Source: Planctomycetota bacterium
GTDB lineage: Bacteria; Planctomycetota; Phycisphaerae; SM23-33
Reading direction: 5' to 3'
Length of the DNA stretch: 62,441 nucleotides
Assembly: GCA_009908915.1 (NCBI GenBank)
Contig: JAAAOJ010000038.1
Span: 1-62,441, forward strand
Positions within the stretch are counted from its first letter, which is position 1. Each line of letters begins with the position of its first letter. Below are positions 44,822-53,902 of this stretch, piece after piece. The notes beneath the pieces are model-generated. The model was not told where the DNA came from. It did not search any database and saw nothing but the letters and a program-made list of their open reading frames with translations. Position numbers and translations under genes: made by a program.

Positions 44822-45672
44822 TCGTCGCCGAAACCATCGTCGACTGCCGGGCCGCCGTCGCCGCCGCCAAGGCCGACGGCAAACGCGTCGGCTTCGTGCC
44901 GACCATGGGCGCCCTGCACGACGGCCACTTCAGCCACATCGACCGCGCCCGCCGGGCCGAGGCATTCGTGGCCGTAAGCATCTTCGTGAACCCCACGCAG
45001 TTCGGCGCCGGCGAGGATCTGGACGCCTACCCCCGGCCGCGGGAGGCCGACCTGGACGCCTGCCGCCAGCGGGGTGTGGATTTGGTTTTCGCGCCGTCGG
45101 TCGAGCAGATGTACCCCGACGGACCGACCGGCGGGCGAACGAGCGTCCACGTCGCCGAGTTGCCCGACACGCTGTGCGGCCGCAGTCGCCCCGAGCACTT
45201 TGCGGGCGTCTGCACGGTGGTGGCCAAGCTGCTGAATATCGTCCAGCCGGACGTGGCGTATTTCGGACAAAAGGATTACCAGCAGGCGGCCATCGTCCGC
45301 CGCATGGTACGCGACCTGGACGTTCCCGTCGAGATCGTCGTCGGCCCGACCGTTCGCGAGGCCGACGGTCTGGCGATGTCCAGCCGCAACGCCTACCTGA
45401 CAGATGACGAGCGGGCCCAGGCCGTCGCGCTGAGCCAGGCGCTGCAACTCGCCGCAGACATGATCCACAACACCCACCCGCCGGCCGGGCGGGTCATCGA
45501 GGCCATGCGGGCACATCTCGCCGGGGCCGCGCCGCTCGGCGAGGTGGACTACATCCAGATCGTCGACCCGGACACGCTGGCCGACGTCCCGGCGACCGAT
45601 CGGCCCGTCGTCGCGGCCCTGGCCGTTCGTTTCCCCCACGCGCGCCTGATCGACAACCGAGTTATCGACTAG
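44818..45672 (+). CDS. panC: Pantothenate synthetase PanC
   Basis: Joins pantoate and beta-alanine with ATP to form pantothenate. 284 residues, standard. Motifs: FVPTMGALHDGHFSHI with the HxGH site, IFVNPTQFGAGEDLDAYPR, HFAGVCTVVAKLLNIVQPD, YFGQKDYQQ and the C-terminal loop GLAMSSRNAYL (KMSKS-like). Co-expressed with the deoxynucleoside kinase. panB and panD are not in the window. Confidence 0.97.
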   Translation: MIVAETIVDCRAAVAAAKADGKRVGFVPTMGALHDGHFSHIDRARRAEAFVAVSIFVNPTQFGAGEDLDAYPRPREADLDACRQRGVDLVFAPSVEQMYPDGPTGGRTSVHVAELPDTLCGRSRPEHFAGVCTVVAKLLNIVQPDVAYFGQKDYQQAAIVRRMVRDLDVPVEIVVGPTVREADGLAMSSRNAYLTDDERAQAVALSQALQLAADMIHNTHPPAGRVIEAMRAHLAGAAPLGEVDYIQIVDPDTLADVPATDRPVVAALAVRFPHARLIDNRVID

Positions 45673-45827
45673 CCGCGCTTCTCTGCAATATCTGCCTGCC
45701 CCGCCCGTTTGACGGTGTATCATTGAGTTGCGGAAATCGCGCCTTGCCTGTATAATCAAAGGGTCGCGCGGCAGCCGTGTTTCGACGCCCTGAACCGCAC
45801 GACCTATCGCCGTTACGTGGAGTAGCT

Positions 45828-46118
45828 ATGATCCAGGTAACCTGTCCCTCCTGTGATGTATCCCTTCAGATTGTCAGCAAGTACGCTGGCAAGACCGTGC
45901 GATGCCCCGAGTGCCGCAAGGCCATGCGAGTGCTGTTCAAGACAGCGCCGGCCGCAAAACGTCGCCGGCGGCGACCCCGCCGCCAGCCGGATGACGAACG
46001 GGTGGCCATGCATCTGCGCGTGGCCCACCCGGTCGGCCAGGAAACGCCGGCCGACACGCTTGAAATGCTGGCGCACGAAGCCCGAGCGGCCCGGCAACGA
46101 CATCATCACGCCCACTGA
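45828..46118 (+). CDS. Small zinc-ribbon protein
   Basis: 96 residues. An N-terminal zinc ribbon, VTCPSCDVSLQIVSKYAGKT, followed by RCPECRKAMRV (two CPxC knuckles), a basic linker (AKRRRRRPRRQ), and a helical tail with DTLEMLAHEARAARQRHHHAH. Planctomycete genomes encode many proteins of this type of ribbon. The ATG at 45828 is preceded by GTGGAG. Function unknown. Confidence 0.7.
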   Translation: MIQVTCPSCDVSLQIVSKYAGKTVRCPECRKAMRVLFKTAPAAKRRRRRPRRQPDDERVAMHLRVAHPVGQETPADTLEMLAHEARAARQRHHHAH

Positions 46119-46288
46119 CGTTTGATCACGCCGCCGGCGGATCTTCGTCGGGCTCATCGAACCACCCACGATTAGCCGATACAAGTACCGGCAGCGCCGT
46201 GCTGCGCGCCGGATACACGGACGTTTCCTGCGCAAACGCCCACTCGCGCGATACAGGCCTGTCGACAGAACATGGATGGACCACTCCA

Positions 46289-46765
46289 ATGACCCCACCT
46301 GCCAAGGACGACCCGACCCCGCAGGCCAGTCCGACAGGCCGTCGCCTCGTCGCCGGGCTGCTTGCGCTGCTCTGCGCAACCGTCCTGTCGGCGGGTGCCG
46401 CGCTGACGCCGGACGAACGCGGCTATGGTACGCACACCCAGATCAACGACGAACCGAGTTGCGGATACATGGCCCGGACGGGCTGGCCGTGTCCTGCCTG
46501 CGGGCTGACGACGTCGGTCTCGGCGATGATGCATGCCCGCGTGGGTCTGGCCCTGCGAGCCCAGCCGTTCGGCGTGCTGCTGTGGGCGGCGCTGGCGGCC
46601 GCCACCGTCGGCGGGGCGGTCGAGGCCGTCACCGGCCGGGCCGTCGTCAGCCGACTGAGGCCGCGATGGTGGTGGCTGGCGGTGGCCGTCGCATTGCTGC
46701 TGGCGGGCTGGGGCATCCATGCCGGCCTGGGCGCGATGAGCGGACGCTTTCCGGTCGGACGTTAG
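46289..46765 (+). CDS. DUF2752-like membrane protein
   Basis: 158 residues from the ATG at 46289. An N-terminal tail and helix (GRRLVAGLLALLCATVLSAG) are followed by the DUF2752-characteristic ARTGWPCPACGLTTSVSAMM segment. Two further helices lie around PFGVLLWAALAAATVGGAV and WWWLAVAVALLLAGWGI. DUF2752 proteins are small membrane proteins of unknown role. It is 41 bp upstream of a pair of lipoproteins, so co-transcription is likely. Confidence 0.8.
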   Translation: MTPPAKDDPTPQASPTGRRLVAGLLALLCATVLSAGAALTPDERGYGTHTQINDEPSCGYMARTGWPCPACGLTTSVSAMMHARVGLALRAQPFGVLLWAALAAATVGGAVEAVTGRAVVSRLRPRWWWLAVAVALLLAGWGIHAGLGAMSGRFPVGR

Positions 46766-46806
46766 CAGCACGATACAGGACACTGAGAATCTAAGAGGAC
46801 AGACGC

Positions 46807-47472
46807 ATGCGAAAGTTACTGATATGGGCTGCCGTGGCGGGCCTTCTGGTCGCCGTCGGCTGCGATGCCGCCCGATGGGGCGCCTGGGCATTGTGGGGAG
46901 GCGCGGGCAAGAAAGTCGAAGCGCAATACCGCCTGCCGCACGAGTCGACTCTGGCCGTGATGATCTACGCTGATCGCGAAGTCCAGTTCGACTACCCCGG
47001 CGTGACGCTGAGCCTAGCCTCGCAGATCAATGAACGACTGAAGCTCTATCTCACCGGCAGCGACAGCATCAAGACGGTCGGTGCGCGTACCATCGCCCGC
47101 TATCAGGACAACAACCTCAACTGGGACACTGATTCCAAGAGCAAGGTTGCCAAGGACCTCGGGGCCGACTATATCCTGCTGGTATCCATTCCGCAGTACA
47201 CGACCCGCGAACCCGGGCAAATGAGCCTCTATCAGGCACGGATGATCGCCGAGGCCAAGCTCTATGACGCCGAGGACCCATACGACGAGCCGGTCTGGCA
47301 GAGCCAGGACTCCTTCCACGTCGTCCATCCCCCGGAAGCGACCTACCAGCGTCGGCGTGAAGGGCAGATCCGCTACGAAGCCGACCAGATGCTCGCCGAC
47401 AAGATCGCCAGGATCTTCGTCGACCACAAGATACCCTACGACGACGAGGGCCGCGAGGAGGAGATGCCATGA
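46807..47472 (+). CDS. Lipoprotein, first of a paralogous pair
   Basis: 221 residues. Signal peptide with lipobox VAVGC (Cys19). The body begins with a Gly/Trp-rich segment, then YRLPHESTLAVMIYADREVQ, and a core with KVAKDLGADYILLVSIPQY and ADKIARIFVDHKIPYDDEG. It shares length, order of elements and several segments with the next gene. The strand pattern recalls the LptE-like or DUF-type OM lipoproteins. Overlaps the next gene by four bases (ATGA). Confidence 0.7.
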   Translation: MRKLLIWAAVAGLLVAVGCDAARWGAWALWGGAGKKVEAQYRLPHESTLAVMIYADREVQFDYPGVTLSLASQINERLKLYLTGSDSIKTVGARTIARYQDNNLNWDTDSKSKVAKDLGADYILLVSIPQYTTREPGQMSLYQARMIAEAKLYDAEDPYDEPVWQSQDSFHVVHPPEATYQRRREGQIRYEADQMLADKIARIFVDHKIPYDDEGREEEMP

Positions 47473-48134
47473 ACCGCCGTATCGTACGACTGCTGCCGCT
47501 GGGGTTGCCCCTTGGCATGACCGGCTGTGCCGCCGTGGCGTGGCTCGCTGCCGTGACCGCGCCGCCAAACACCATCCCGCCGCACTATCAGTTGCCCCAG
47601 GGGTCGACTGTCCTGGTCCTGGTCGACGATCCGCAGCAGCGGGCAACCCGAACCCCCGCCAAGTCTGAACTCATCCGCGCGCTGAACAAGCAACTCGTCG
47701 AGCATGATGTCGCCAAGAAGACCATTGCCCTCAAACGCATCATGCAAACCGCGGCCGTCACCCCGAACTTCAACCATCTTCGGGCCGTCGATATCGGACG
47801 CAAGCTTGAAGCGGATTTCGTCATCCACGTCAGTATCACCGAATTTAGCCTCAAAGACGACCCCATCGGGCACATCTGGGAAGGGCGCCTGGCGACCAAC
47901 GTCAAGGTCTACGACGTCGAGGAAGGCCGCGTTTGGCCGACCGACCGGCCGGATGGCTATCCGGTCGAACCCGCGGATCACCCGACAACCGAGAACTTCG
48001 CGAGCGATTTCGGCAATCGTCTGGCGGTTAAACTGGCCCGAGAGATGGCCGACAATATCTCCAAACTCTTCTACGAGCACCCCGGTCAGGAGCACCACGA
48101 GTTGCCGACGGAATACTCGCAAGACAATTATTGA
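47469..48134 (+). CDS. Lipoprotein, second of a paralogous pair
   Basis: 221 residues. Signal peptide with lipobox GMTGC (Cys20). It carries counterparts of the upstream protein: HYQLPQGSTVLVLVDDPQQR, GRKLEADFVIHVSITEF, WEGRLATNVKVYDVEEGRVW, and a C-terminal EMADNISKLFYEH helix. The pair is probably a tandem duplication that diverged. Co-translated with the upstream paralogue; the two may act as a complex at the outer membrane. Function unknown. Confidence 0.7.
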   Translation: MNRRIVRLLPLGLPLGMTGCAAVAWLAAVTAPPNTIPPHYQLPQGSTVLVLVDDPQQRATRTPAKSELIRALNKQLVEHDVAKKTIALKRIMQTAAVTPNFNHLRAVDIGRKLEADFVIHVSITEFSLKDDPIGHIWEGRLATNVKVYDVEEGRVWPTDRPDGYPVEPADHPTTENFASDFGNRLAVKLAREMADNISKLFYEHPGQEHHELPTEYSQDNY

Positions 48135-48315
48135 AAGTGACTTCGATGGATTTGCCGATCCGTCCGGCGCGATGACCCTGCCTCGGATTGTTAACACCCT
48201 TGACATTAGACCAACGCGCGGTATACTCATATGAACTGGTGAGGGAACACCATGAGCCTTGTTACTGGATGGGAATTGGGATGACGTGTCCCAGTCGCGA
48301 AAAGAGAGGGCAAAT

Positions 48316-48555
48316 ATGAAACGTCTTGTGCTTCGGCTTTCTGTAATCTGCCTCGCTGTTCTCTTGATCAGCACGGCCATCATCGCCTCGGACCAGCCTG
48401 CGCAGAGTCCCGTTGAATCAAACCAGTCCGCCAACGCCATTGCTGTCGCGGACAGCAGCAGCGGCATGGGCCTTGAAATTGCCTTGGCCTGTATCGTTCT
48501 CGGCGGCGGCATGGTCTTTCTCTTCCGCCCCAAACGCCGCGTCACGACGGCGTAA
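48316..48555 (+). CDS. Small secreted/membrane protein
   Basis: 79 residues from an ATG preceded by AGAGAGGG. Signal peptide (LVLRLSVICLAVLLISTAII), short polar middle, and a C-terminal helix (LEIALACIVLGGGMVFLF) ending in basic RPKRRVTTA. The layout resembles sortable CTERM-type proteins but no canonical motif such as PEP or VPD is present. It precedes a 3' hairpin and family-1 elements. Confidence 0.55.
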   Translation: MKRLVLRLSVICLAVLLISTAIIASDQPAQSPVESNQSANAIAVADSSSGMGLEIALACIVLGGGMVFLFRPKRRVTTA

Positions 48556-48597
48556 CCCCCCGAAAGCAAACGAAACCGAGCAGCTGGCTGCGTCACA

Positions 48598-48633
48598 AAA
48601 CCGCACTGTATCGCTTTGATGCGTCTGCGGTTT
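48598..48633 (+). terminator. 3' hairpin of the small secreted protein gene
   Basis: AAACCGCA and TGCGGTTT pair around a 20-base loop, 43 bases after the stop. The following sequence is only moderately T-rich (TTTCGTTGTG). Confidence 0.45.
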
Positions 48634-48699
48634 CGTTGTGTGCCGGCCTCGTCCTCGCCGACGAAGCCATAATGACAGATCAATCGTTCGTTGCTCTAA

Positions 48700-48753
48700 C
48701 AGCCGTCTAGAAATGGATCGTGTCGCGAGACATTGTCTACGTGAACGGGCTGC
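48700..48753 (+). mobile_element. Family-1 MITE-like element, short form (upstream of copy D)
   Basis: Starts CAGCCGTCTAGAAATGGATCG and ends GTGAACGGGCTGC. Followed by another fragment (48754-48801, containing ACGAGGTCGAGGCATTCTTT and GGGCTGCTG) and then by the long copy D, so three pieces are packed here. Confidence 0.6.
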
Positions 48754-48804
48754 GAACAGTCCCTACGAGGTCGAGGCATTCTTTATGTGAGTGGGCTGCT
48801 GAAC

Positions 48805-48965
48805 GTCCATTGGGAAATGGCTCGCATCATCCCGTAGAGGAGTTCTGGCGAGCATCAAGGAGTGGAAACGCAGGTGAATGAGCGCATTCATCGAATTCTC
48901 GGGACGATGACGCGCAGGCAAAAGGCCCGGCCGCGGCCGCGATAGCTTTCTAAACGGGCTGCTAG
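48805..48965 (+). mobile_element. Family-1 MITE-like element, long form (copy D)
   Basis: Begins GTCCATTGGGAAATGGCTCG and ends TTTCTAAACGGGCTGCTAG, the best-preserved right end in the window. The core GAGCATCAAGGAGTGGAAAC is present. It ends two bases from the TAG stop of fabF (48968-48970), and lies between convergent genes. Confidence 0.82.
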
Positions 48966-48967
48966 CG

Positions 48968-50221
48968 CTAGCCGTTGAATCGCTTGACCATCAGGCAGCC
49001 GTTGTGGCCGCCGAAGCCAAAGCTGTTGGACAGGGCGACGTCGATCTTTGCCTCGCGGGGCTCGTTGGGCACGCAGTCGAGGTCGCAGTCTTCGCCGGGA
49101 TGGTCCAGGTTCTGTGTTGCAGGGATCACGCACTCGTTAATGGTCTTGACGCAGGCGATGAGTTCCACGCCCGCCGAGGCGCCCAGCAGGTGGCCGGTCT
49201 GGCTCTTGGTGGACGAGACCACCAGTTTCCTGCTCGTGGCGTGCTCGCCGAAGACCTTCTTGATGGCATTGACTTCGGCGATGTCACCGAGTACCGTGCT
49301 CGTGCCGTGGGCGTTGATGTAGTCGACGTCTTCGGGGGCTAGTGCGGCGTCGGCGAGCGCTTCAGTCATGGCGGCCGCCGCGCCGATACCTTCCGGCTCG
49401 GGGGCGGTGATGTGGTGTGCGTCGCACGTCGAGCCGAAGCCGACCAGTTCGGCGAGGATCGTCGCTCCGCGGGCCTGGGCATGTTCAAGCGTTTCGAGGA
49501 CCACCACGCCGGCGCCTTCGGCCAGCAGGAAACCGTCGCGGTCTGCATCCCAGGGGCGGGAGGCATGCGTCGGATCGTCGTTGCGGGTCGACAGGCCTTT
49601 AAGGGCACAGAAGCTGGCCAGTCCGATTTTCGTCAGAGCTGCTTCCGTGCCGCCGGTAATCGCGACATCGATACGACCCCGCTGGATAATGCGGGCGGCC
49701 TCGCCGATGGAATGGGCGGCGGACGCACAGGCGGTGGCGATGGAGAAGTTCGGGCCGCTCAGGCCGTAGTAGATGCCGATGTGTCCGCCGGAGGCGTTGC
49801 CCATCAGCTTCGGTACGGTAAAGGGACTGACCTTCCGGGGCCCGCCGGCCATCATCCGCTCGTGCTGGGTTTCCAATTCGAGCAGTCCACCGATGCCGCT
49901 GCCGACGATCACGCCGCAACGCGACCGGTCTTCCTTCTCGAAGTCCAGGCCGCTCTGTCGAACAGCTTCGATCGCCGAGACGACGGCGTACTGGCTGACC
50001 GGATCCATCCGCTTGGCTTCACGGTGTTCGACCGTGCCGTCGGGAATGGCCCAGGCCTTGACCTCACCGCCGATCTGGCTGGTGAAGTCCGAGATGTCGA
50101 ACTTGGTGATCGGCGCAATTCCGCTGGTACCGTCCATCAGCGCAGCCCATGTGTCGGCGACGCTGTGGGCCAGCGGGTTGACCGTCCCCAGGCCGGTAAT
50201 GACAACGCGGCGAGTGGCCAT
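48968..50221 (-). CDS. fabF: Beta-ketoacyl-ACP synthase II FabF
   Basis: Elongating condensing enzyme of fatty-acid synthesis. 417 residues from the ATG at 50221. The catalytic triad Cys is in IATACASAAHS (Cys165). The histidines are in NAHGTSTVLGD and SFGFGGHN. GGTEAAL and DADRDGFLLAEGAGV are further family marks. GAGGA eight bases upstream. Last gene of the fab cluster. Its stop lies two bases outside a family-1 element's TAG-bearing end. Confidence 0.96.
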   Translation of the reverse strand: MATRRVVITGLGTVNPLAHSVADTWAALMDGTSGIAPITKFDISDFTSQIGGEVKAWAIPDGTVEHREAKRMDPVSQYAVVSAIEAVRQSGLDFEKEDRSRCGVIVGSGIGGLLELETQHERMMAGGPRKVSPFTVPKLMGNASGGHIGIYYGLSGPNFSIATACASAAHSIGEAARIIQRGRIDVAITGGTEAALTKIGLASFCALKGLSTRNDDPTHASRPWDADRDGFLLAEGAGVVVLETLEHAQARGATILAELVGFGSTCDAHHITAPEPEGIGAAAAMTEALADAALAPEDVDYINAHGTSTVLGDIAEVNAIKKVFGEHATSRKLVVSSTKSQTGHLLGASAGVELIACVKTINECVIPATQNLDHPGEDCDLDCVPNEPREAKIDVALSNSFGFGGHNGCLMVKRFNG

Positions 50222-50280
50222 CGTCACATCCTCGAGTCAGGGCGAACATCGGTGCGACCCGCGCGGGCCGCTAGCCGACG

Positions 50281-50541
50281 TTACGCCTTGTTCGTGTGTT
50301 CCTTGATGTAGTCGATGGCCTGTCCGACCGTCTGGATGCGCTCGGCTTCCTCGTCGGGAATGCTCAACTCGAACTCATCCTCGAACTCCATCACGAGTTC
50401 GACGGTGTCCAGCGAATCGGCATTGAGGTCGTTGACAAACGACGTCTCGCGGGTGATTTCGCTCATGTCGACACCGATCTGATCGGAAACGATCTCAATG
50501 ACCTTGCTTTCAATGTCGTCGGGCACAGTTGTGTCCTCCAC
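50281..50541 (-). CDS. acpP: Acyl carrier protein AcpP
   Basis: 86 residues, acidic. Phosphopantetheine attachment Ser43 is in [13 protein letters not shown]. The helices [18 protein letters not shown] and [18 protein letters not shown] complete the fold. Lies 59 bp upstream of fabF and 226 bp downstream of fabG; the wide gap on the fabG side is consistent with its own promoter, as acpP is usually highly expressed. Confidence 0.97.
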   Translation of the reverse strand: MEDTTVPDDIESKVIEIVSDQIGVDMSEITRETSFVNDLNADSLDTVELVMEFEDEFELSIPDEEAERIQTVGQAIDYIKEHTNKA

Positions 50542-50741
50542 TGCTTCCTGCCGGAGGCAGGTCTTAAACGGTTTTTAACGCTCCCAAATCGGGCGGGCAC
50601 TATAGCGTACATGCTTCAGACATGCAACAGTGCTCTTACAGAGCAACCCAATACCACGTTCCGCTCGGCAACGTCAACTCTTTTTGAGAACATCCCGGCC
50701 CGACACCGTGCCGGAGGAACGCCCTCGTAACTTGCGTACAA

Positions 50742-50761
50742 GCCGGGCGTTATTGCCCGGC
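50742..50761 (-). terminator. GC-rich hairpin between fabG and acpP
   Basis: GCCGGGC and GCCCGGC pair with a 6-base loop, six bases past the fabG stop on the minus strand. No T-run follows. It may attenuate read-through into acpP or stabilise the fabG 3' end. Confidence 0.4.
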
Positions 50762-50767
50762 ACGTTC

Positions 50768-51520
50768 TTACATGTGCATTCCGCCGTCGACGCTGAGCGT
50801 CTGGCCGGTGATGTAGCTGCTGGCTTCGCTGGCCAGGAAACCGACGGCCGTGGCGATATCGCCCGGCTGGCCCATCCGCTGCATGGGGATCTGCTGCATG
50901 GCCATCTGCTTGGCCTCGTCGGGCACGGCGTCGGTCATGGCGGTCTGGATGAAGCCCGGGCAGACGCAGTTGACGCGAACCGACCGCTTGGCCAGTTCCT
51001 TGGCGGCCGACTTGCTCATGCCGATCATGCCGGCCTTGCTGGCGGCGTAATTGCCCTGCCCGCGGTTGCCTTCCAGCCCGGAGAAGCTCGACATGTTGAC
51101 GATGCTGCCGCACCGCTGACGCATCATGACCTTGGCGGCCTCGCGCGTGCCGTAGAACGCGCTGGTAAGGTTGACCCTGATCACGGCGTCCCACTCGTCA
51201 TCGTTCATCATCACGAGGATGTTGTCGCGCGTGATGCCGGCGTTGTTGACCATCACGTCCAGGCGGCCATGCTGCTCGACGACGTCGCCGACGAGCTTTT
51301 CCATACCGGCGGCATCCGTGACGTCCAGCGTCCGGGTGTGGAACTTGTCGCTGCCGGCTTCACTGGCGGCCTCGGCGAGCGCCTCGTCCTTGATGTCCAC
51401 GGCCACGACGGTCATGCCCATCGCCAGGAGTTCCTTGCCGATCTCCAGGCCGATGCCTTGGGCACCGCCGGTGACAATGGCGACCTTTTCGTTGTCGGGG
51501 ACGGCTTTCGATTTTGCCAT
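50768..51520 (-). CDS. fabG: 3-oxoacyl-ACP reductase FabG
   Basis: NADPH-dependent short-chain dehydrogenase, second step of each fatty-acid elongation cycle. 250 residues. Cofactor loop [14 protein letters not shown], catalytic SFSG and YAASKAG, C-terminal [16 protein letters not shown]. In the fab cluster between fabD and acpP. Downstream of it a 226-bp gap includes a GC-rich hairpin; 227 bp separate it from fabD. Confidence 0.96.
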   Translation of the reverse strand: MAKSKAVPDNEKVAIVTGGAQGIGLEIGKELLAMGMTVVAVDIKDEALAEAASEAGSDKFHTRTLDVTDAAGMEKLVGDVVEQHGRLDVMVNNAGITRDNILVMMNDDEWDAVIRVNLTSAFYGTREAAKVMMRQRCGSIVNMSSFSGLEGNRGQGNYAASKAGMIGMSKSAAKELAKRSVRVNCVCPGFIQTAMTDAVPDEAKQMAMQQIPMQRMGQPGDIATAVGFLASEASSYITGQTLSVDGGMHM

Positions 51521-51747
51521 ATCGTGTTTCCTCTGTCTGTTAGTGCAATGGGTACGTCACAAGCCTGCCTGCCGACAGGCAGGTGTCGCACCCTACCCGT
51601 TGCTTGAAATCCAAGCTTCAAAAGGCCAAGCTCCAAGCAAGAATGCTTATCTTCGCGTCAGTCGACGCCTTCGTGCCATTCGTGTCCTGTTGTCCTCAAG
51701 CCTCAGGCGGGGCCATGCCTGCTCGGCAAGCATGCGGCGCGCAGGAT

Positions 51748-52713
51748 CTAATCCTGCTCGGGAACACCGGCGAGCTTCTCGACGCCGTCCTTGCCGTTGA
51801 GGCGCTCCACGTTGGCCTTGCGGTCGATGCGACGCATCAGACCGGAAAGGATCTTGCCCGGCCCGATTTCGTAGAACGTCTCGACGCCGTCGGCAAGCAT
51901 GACCTCGCAGCACTGCTGCCACCGGACGGCGCCGGTCAACTGGGCGAGCAGTTTGTCCTTCGCGTCGGCCGGGCCACTGTAGGCGGCGGCGTCGACGTTG
52001 GCCAAGACGGTCGCCGCACCGGCATCGTTGAAGCTCACGCCCTCAATGGCCTGGCCGATCTGCTCGGCCGCCGGGGCCATCAGCTCGCTGTGGAAGGCAC
52101 CGGCGACGTTGAGAACCGTCGCGCCGCGTGCGCCGAAATCGGCAGCCTTGTCCGCGGCACGCTGGCAGGCCTCCGTCTCGCCGGAGAGGACGATCTGGCC
52201 GGGGCAGTTGAAGTTCGCGGGGGTGAGGATCTGTCCCTCCGCGGCCGCTTCACAAAGGTTGTTGGCGGCGGCTTCGTCGTCCAGGCCCATCACGGCGACC
52301 ATGCTCGACGGGCGGGCCTCCGCGGCGGCCTGCATGGCGGCGCCACGTTTGGTCACCAGCGTGAGGGCGTCGGCGAAGCTGATCATCCCGGCGGCGTAGA
52401 GGGCGGTGTACTCGCCGAGACTCAAGCCCGCCATATAAGCGGGTTTCAGGGCTGCGACGGCCCCGCCGTCCAGCAGGTCGTCCATCGTGGCCAGCACGGC
52501 GGCCGAATGCGTAAAGATGCAGGGCTGGGCGTGGTCGGTGCGGGCGAGGTCGGCATCGGGACCGTCGAAGCAGAGTTGTTTGATGGGCAGGCCGGTGATC
52601 TCCTCGGCCTGATCGAAAACCACGCGGGCGGCCGCGAGAGCGTCGTATAAGTCTTTGCCCATGCCGACGTACTGCGCACCCTGTCCGGGGAAGATGAATG
52701 CGGTTTTGCTCAT
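51748..52713 (-). CDS. fabD: Malonyl-CoA:ACP transacylase FabD
   Basis: Loads malonyl onto ACP. 321 residues from the ATG at 52713. FIFPGQGAQYVGMG is the N-terminal signature. The nucleophile elbow reads AGLSLGEYTAL (Ser98), where most FabD have GHSLGE, so the neighbouring His is Leu97. The oxyanion QGAQ and the downstream FHSELM His are present. No clear Shine-Dalgarno is seen at either ATG (52713 or 52731). fabD follows fabH by 178 bp. Confidence 0.94.
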   Translation of the reverse strand: MSKTAFIFPGQGAQYVGMGKDLYDALAAARVVFDQAEEITGLPIKQLCFDGPDADLARTDHAQPCIFTHSAAVLATMDDLLDGGAVAALKPAYMAGLSLGEYTALYAAGMISFADALTLVTKRGAAMQAAAEARPSSMVAVMGLDDEAAANNLCEAAAEGQILTPANFNCPGQIVLSGETEACQRAADKAADFGARGATVLNVAGAFHSELMAPAAEQIGQAIEGVSFNDAGAATVLANVDAAAYSGPADAKDKLLAQLTGAVRWQQCCEVMLADGVETFYEIGPGKILSGLMRRIDRKANVERLNGKDGVEKLAGVPEQD

Positions 52714-52891
52714 GTTGTCGTACTTTTGCATGACCAGTTATGGGCCATTTGAAGGCTATCCAGCCCCAGTTATGGGGGCCGTGTTTGCGTATCCCGTTGT
52801 GCTTGGTGTAGCACCTGCTGCACCAAGAAACCGCTAGTGCGACATATGGACGCGTCAGAGCGGGTGCTCCGCCGCGCACAGGATACGCGGG

Positions 52892-53887
52892 TTACATTTT
52901 GATCACGGCGCCGGCCCAGGTCAGGCCAGCTCCGAAGGCCACCAGAAGCACGGTCATGCCGGGCTTGACCCGACCGGCCCGTTTGGCCTCGGCGAAGGCC
53001 AGCGGAATCGACGCCGCGGAGGTATTACCGTATTTCTCAATGTTCACGTAGACTTTTTCGATCGGGAAGTCGAATTTTTCGGTGGCCGAGGCAATGATGC
53101 GCGTGTTGACCTGGTGCGGCACGACGAGGTCAACGTCGTCGACGCTCAGGTTGCACTTGTCCATGCACTCGCCGAGCAGCCACTGCATCTTCTCGACGGC
53201 AAACTTGTAGACGTCACGTCCCCGCATCTTGATCAGGTGCTCGCGGTTGTCCAGGACGTCCTGACTGAAGGGTTTGGCTGCCCCGCCGGCCGGGATGTGG
53301 ATGAAATCCCAGCCGCTGCCATTACAGGCCAGCGTTGTAAAGACAATGCCCTTGTCGTTTTCCTCGGTGGGTTGGAGGACGGTCGCGCCGGCCCCGTCCC
53401 CGAAGAGAACGCAACTGCCGCGGTCTTCGTAGTCGGCCATCTTCGAAAGGCAGTCCGTTCCGATGACCAGGATGTTGTCGTAGGCGCCGTTTTCGATGAA
53501 CTGGCGGGCGACGGTGAGACTGTAGAGATAGCCGCTGCACGCGCCGGAGATGTCGAAGGCGGGGATGTCGGTGATGCCCAGGGCGGCCTGGACGAGGCAG
53601 GCCGTGGCGGGGAAAGGCAGGTCGCCGCTGACCGTGCCGCAGATGATCATGTCCAGGTCGGACGCCTCCAGCCTGGCATCGGCGAGGGCCTCACGGGCCG
53701 CTTCCGTCGCGAGCTGGCTGGTGGTCTCGTCCTCGGCGGCGATACGACGTTCCTTGATGCCCGTACGCTTCGTGATCCACTCGTCGGATGTGTCGAGAAT
53801 CTTCTCGAAATCCGCGTTGGTCACAATCTTTTCGGGCACGGTCGAGCCCATTCCTGTCATCAGAGCACGTCGTCGTACGGACGCCAT
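52892..53887 (-). CDS. fabH: Beta-ketoacyl-ACP synthase III FabH
   Basis: Initiates fatty-acid synthesis by condensing acyl-CoA with malonyl-ACP. 331 residues. Catalytic triad: Cys117 in DISGACSGYLY, His258 in PHQVNTRI, Asn288 in NIEKYGNTSAAS. The start lies 15 bp after the plsX stop. DEWITKRTGIKERRI is the N-terminal substrate-tunnel signature. Confidence 0.97.
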   Translation of the reverse strand: MASVRRRALMTGMGSTVPEKIVTNADFEKILDTSDEWITKRTGIKERRIAAEDETTSQLATEAAREALADARLEASDLDMIICGTVSGDLPFPATACLVQAALGITDIPAFDISGACSGYLYSLTVARQFIENGAYDNILVIGTDCLSKMADYEDRGSCVLFGDGAGATVLQPTEENDKGIVFTTLACNGSGWDFIHIPAGGAAKPFSQDVLDNREHLIKMRGRDVYKFAVEKMQWLLGECMDKCNLSVDDVDLVVPHQVNTRIIASATEKFDFPIEKVYVNIEKYGNTSAASIPLAFAEAKRAGRVKPGMTVLLVAFGAGLTWAGAVIKM

Positions 53888-53902
53888 TCCTGCTCCCTTT
53901 AG

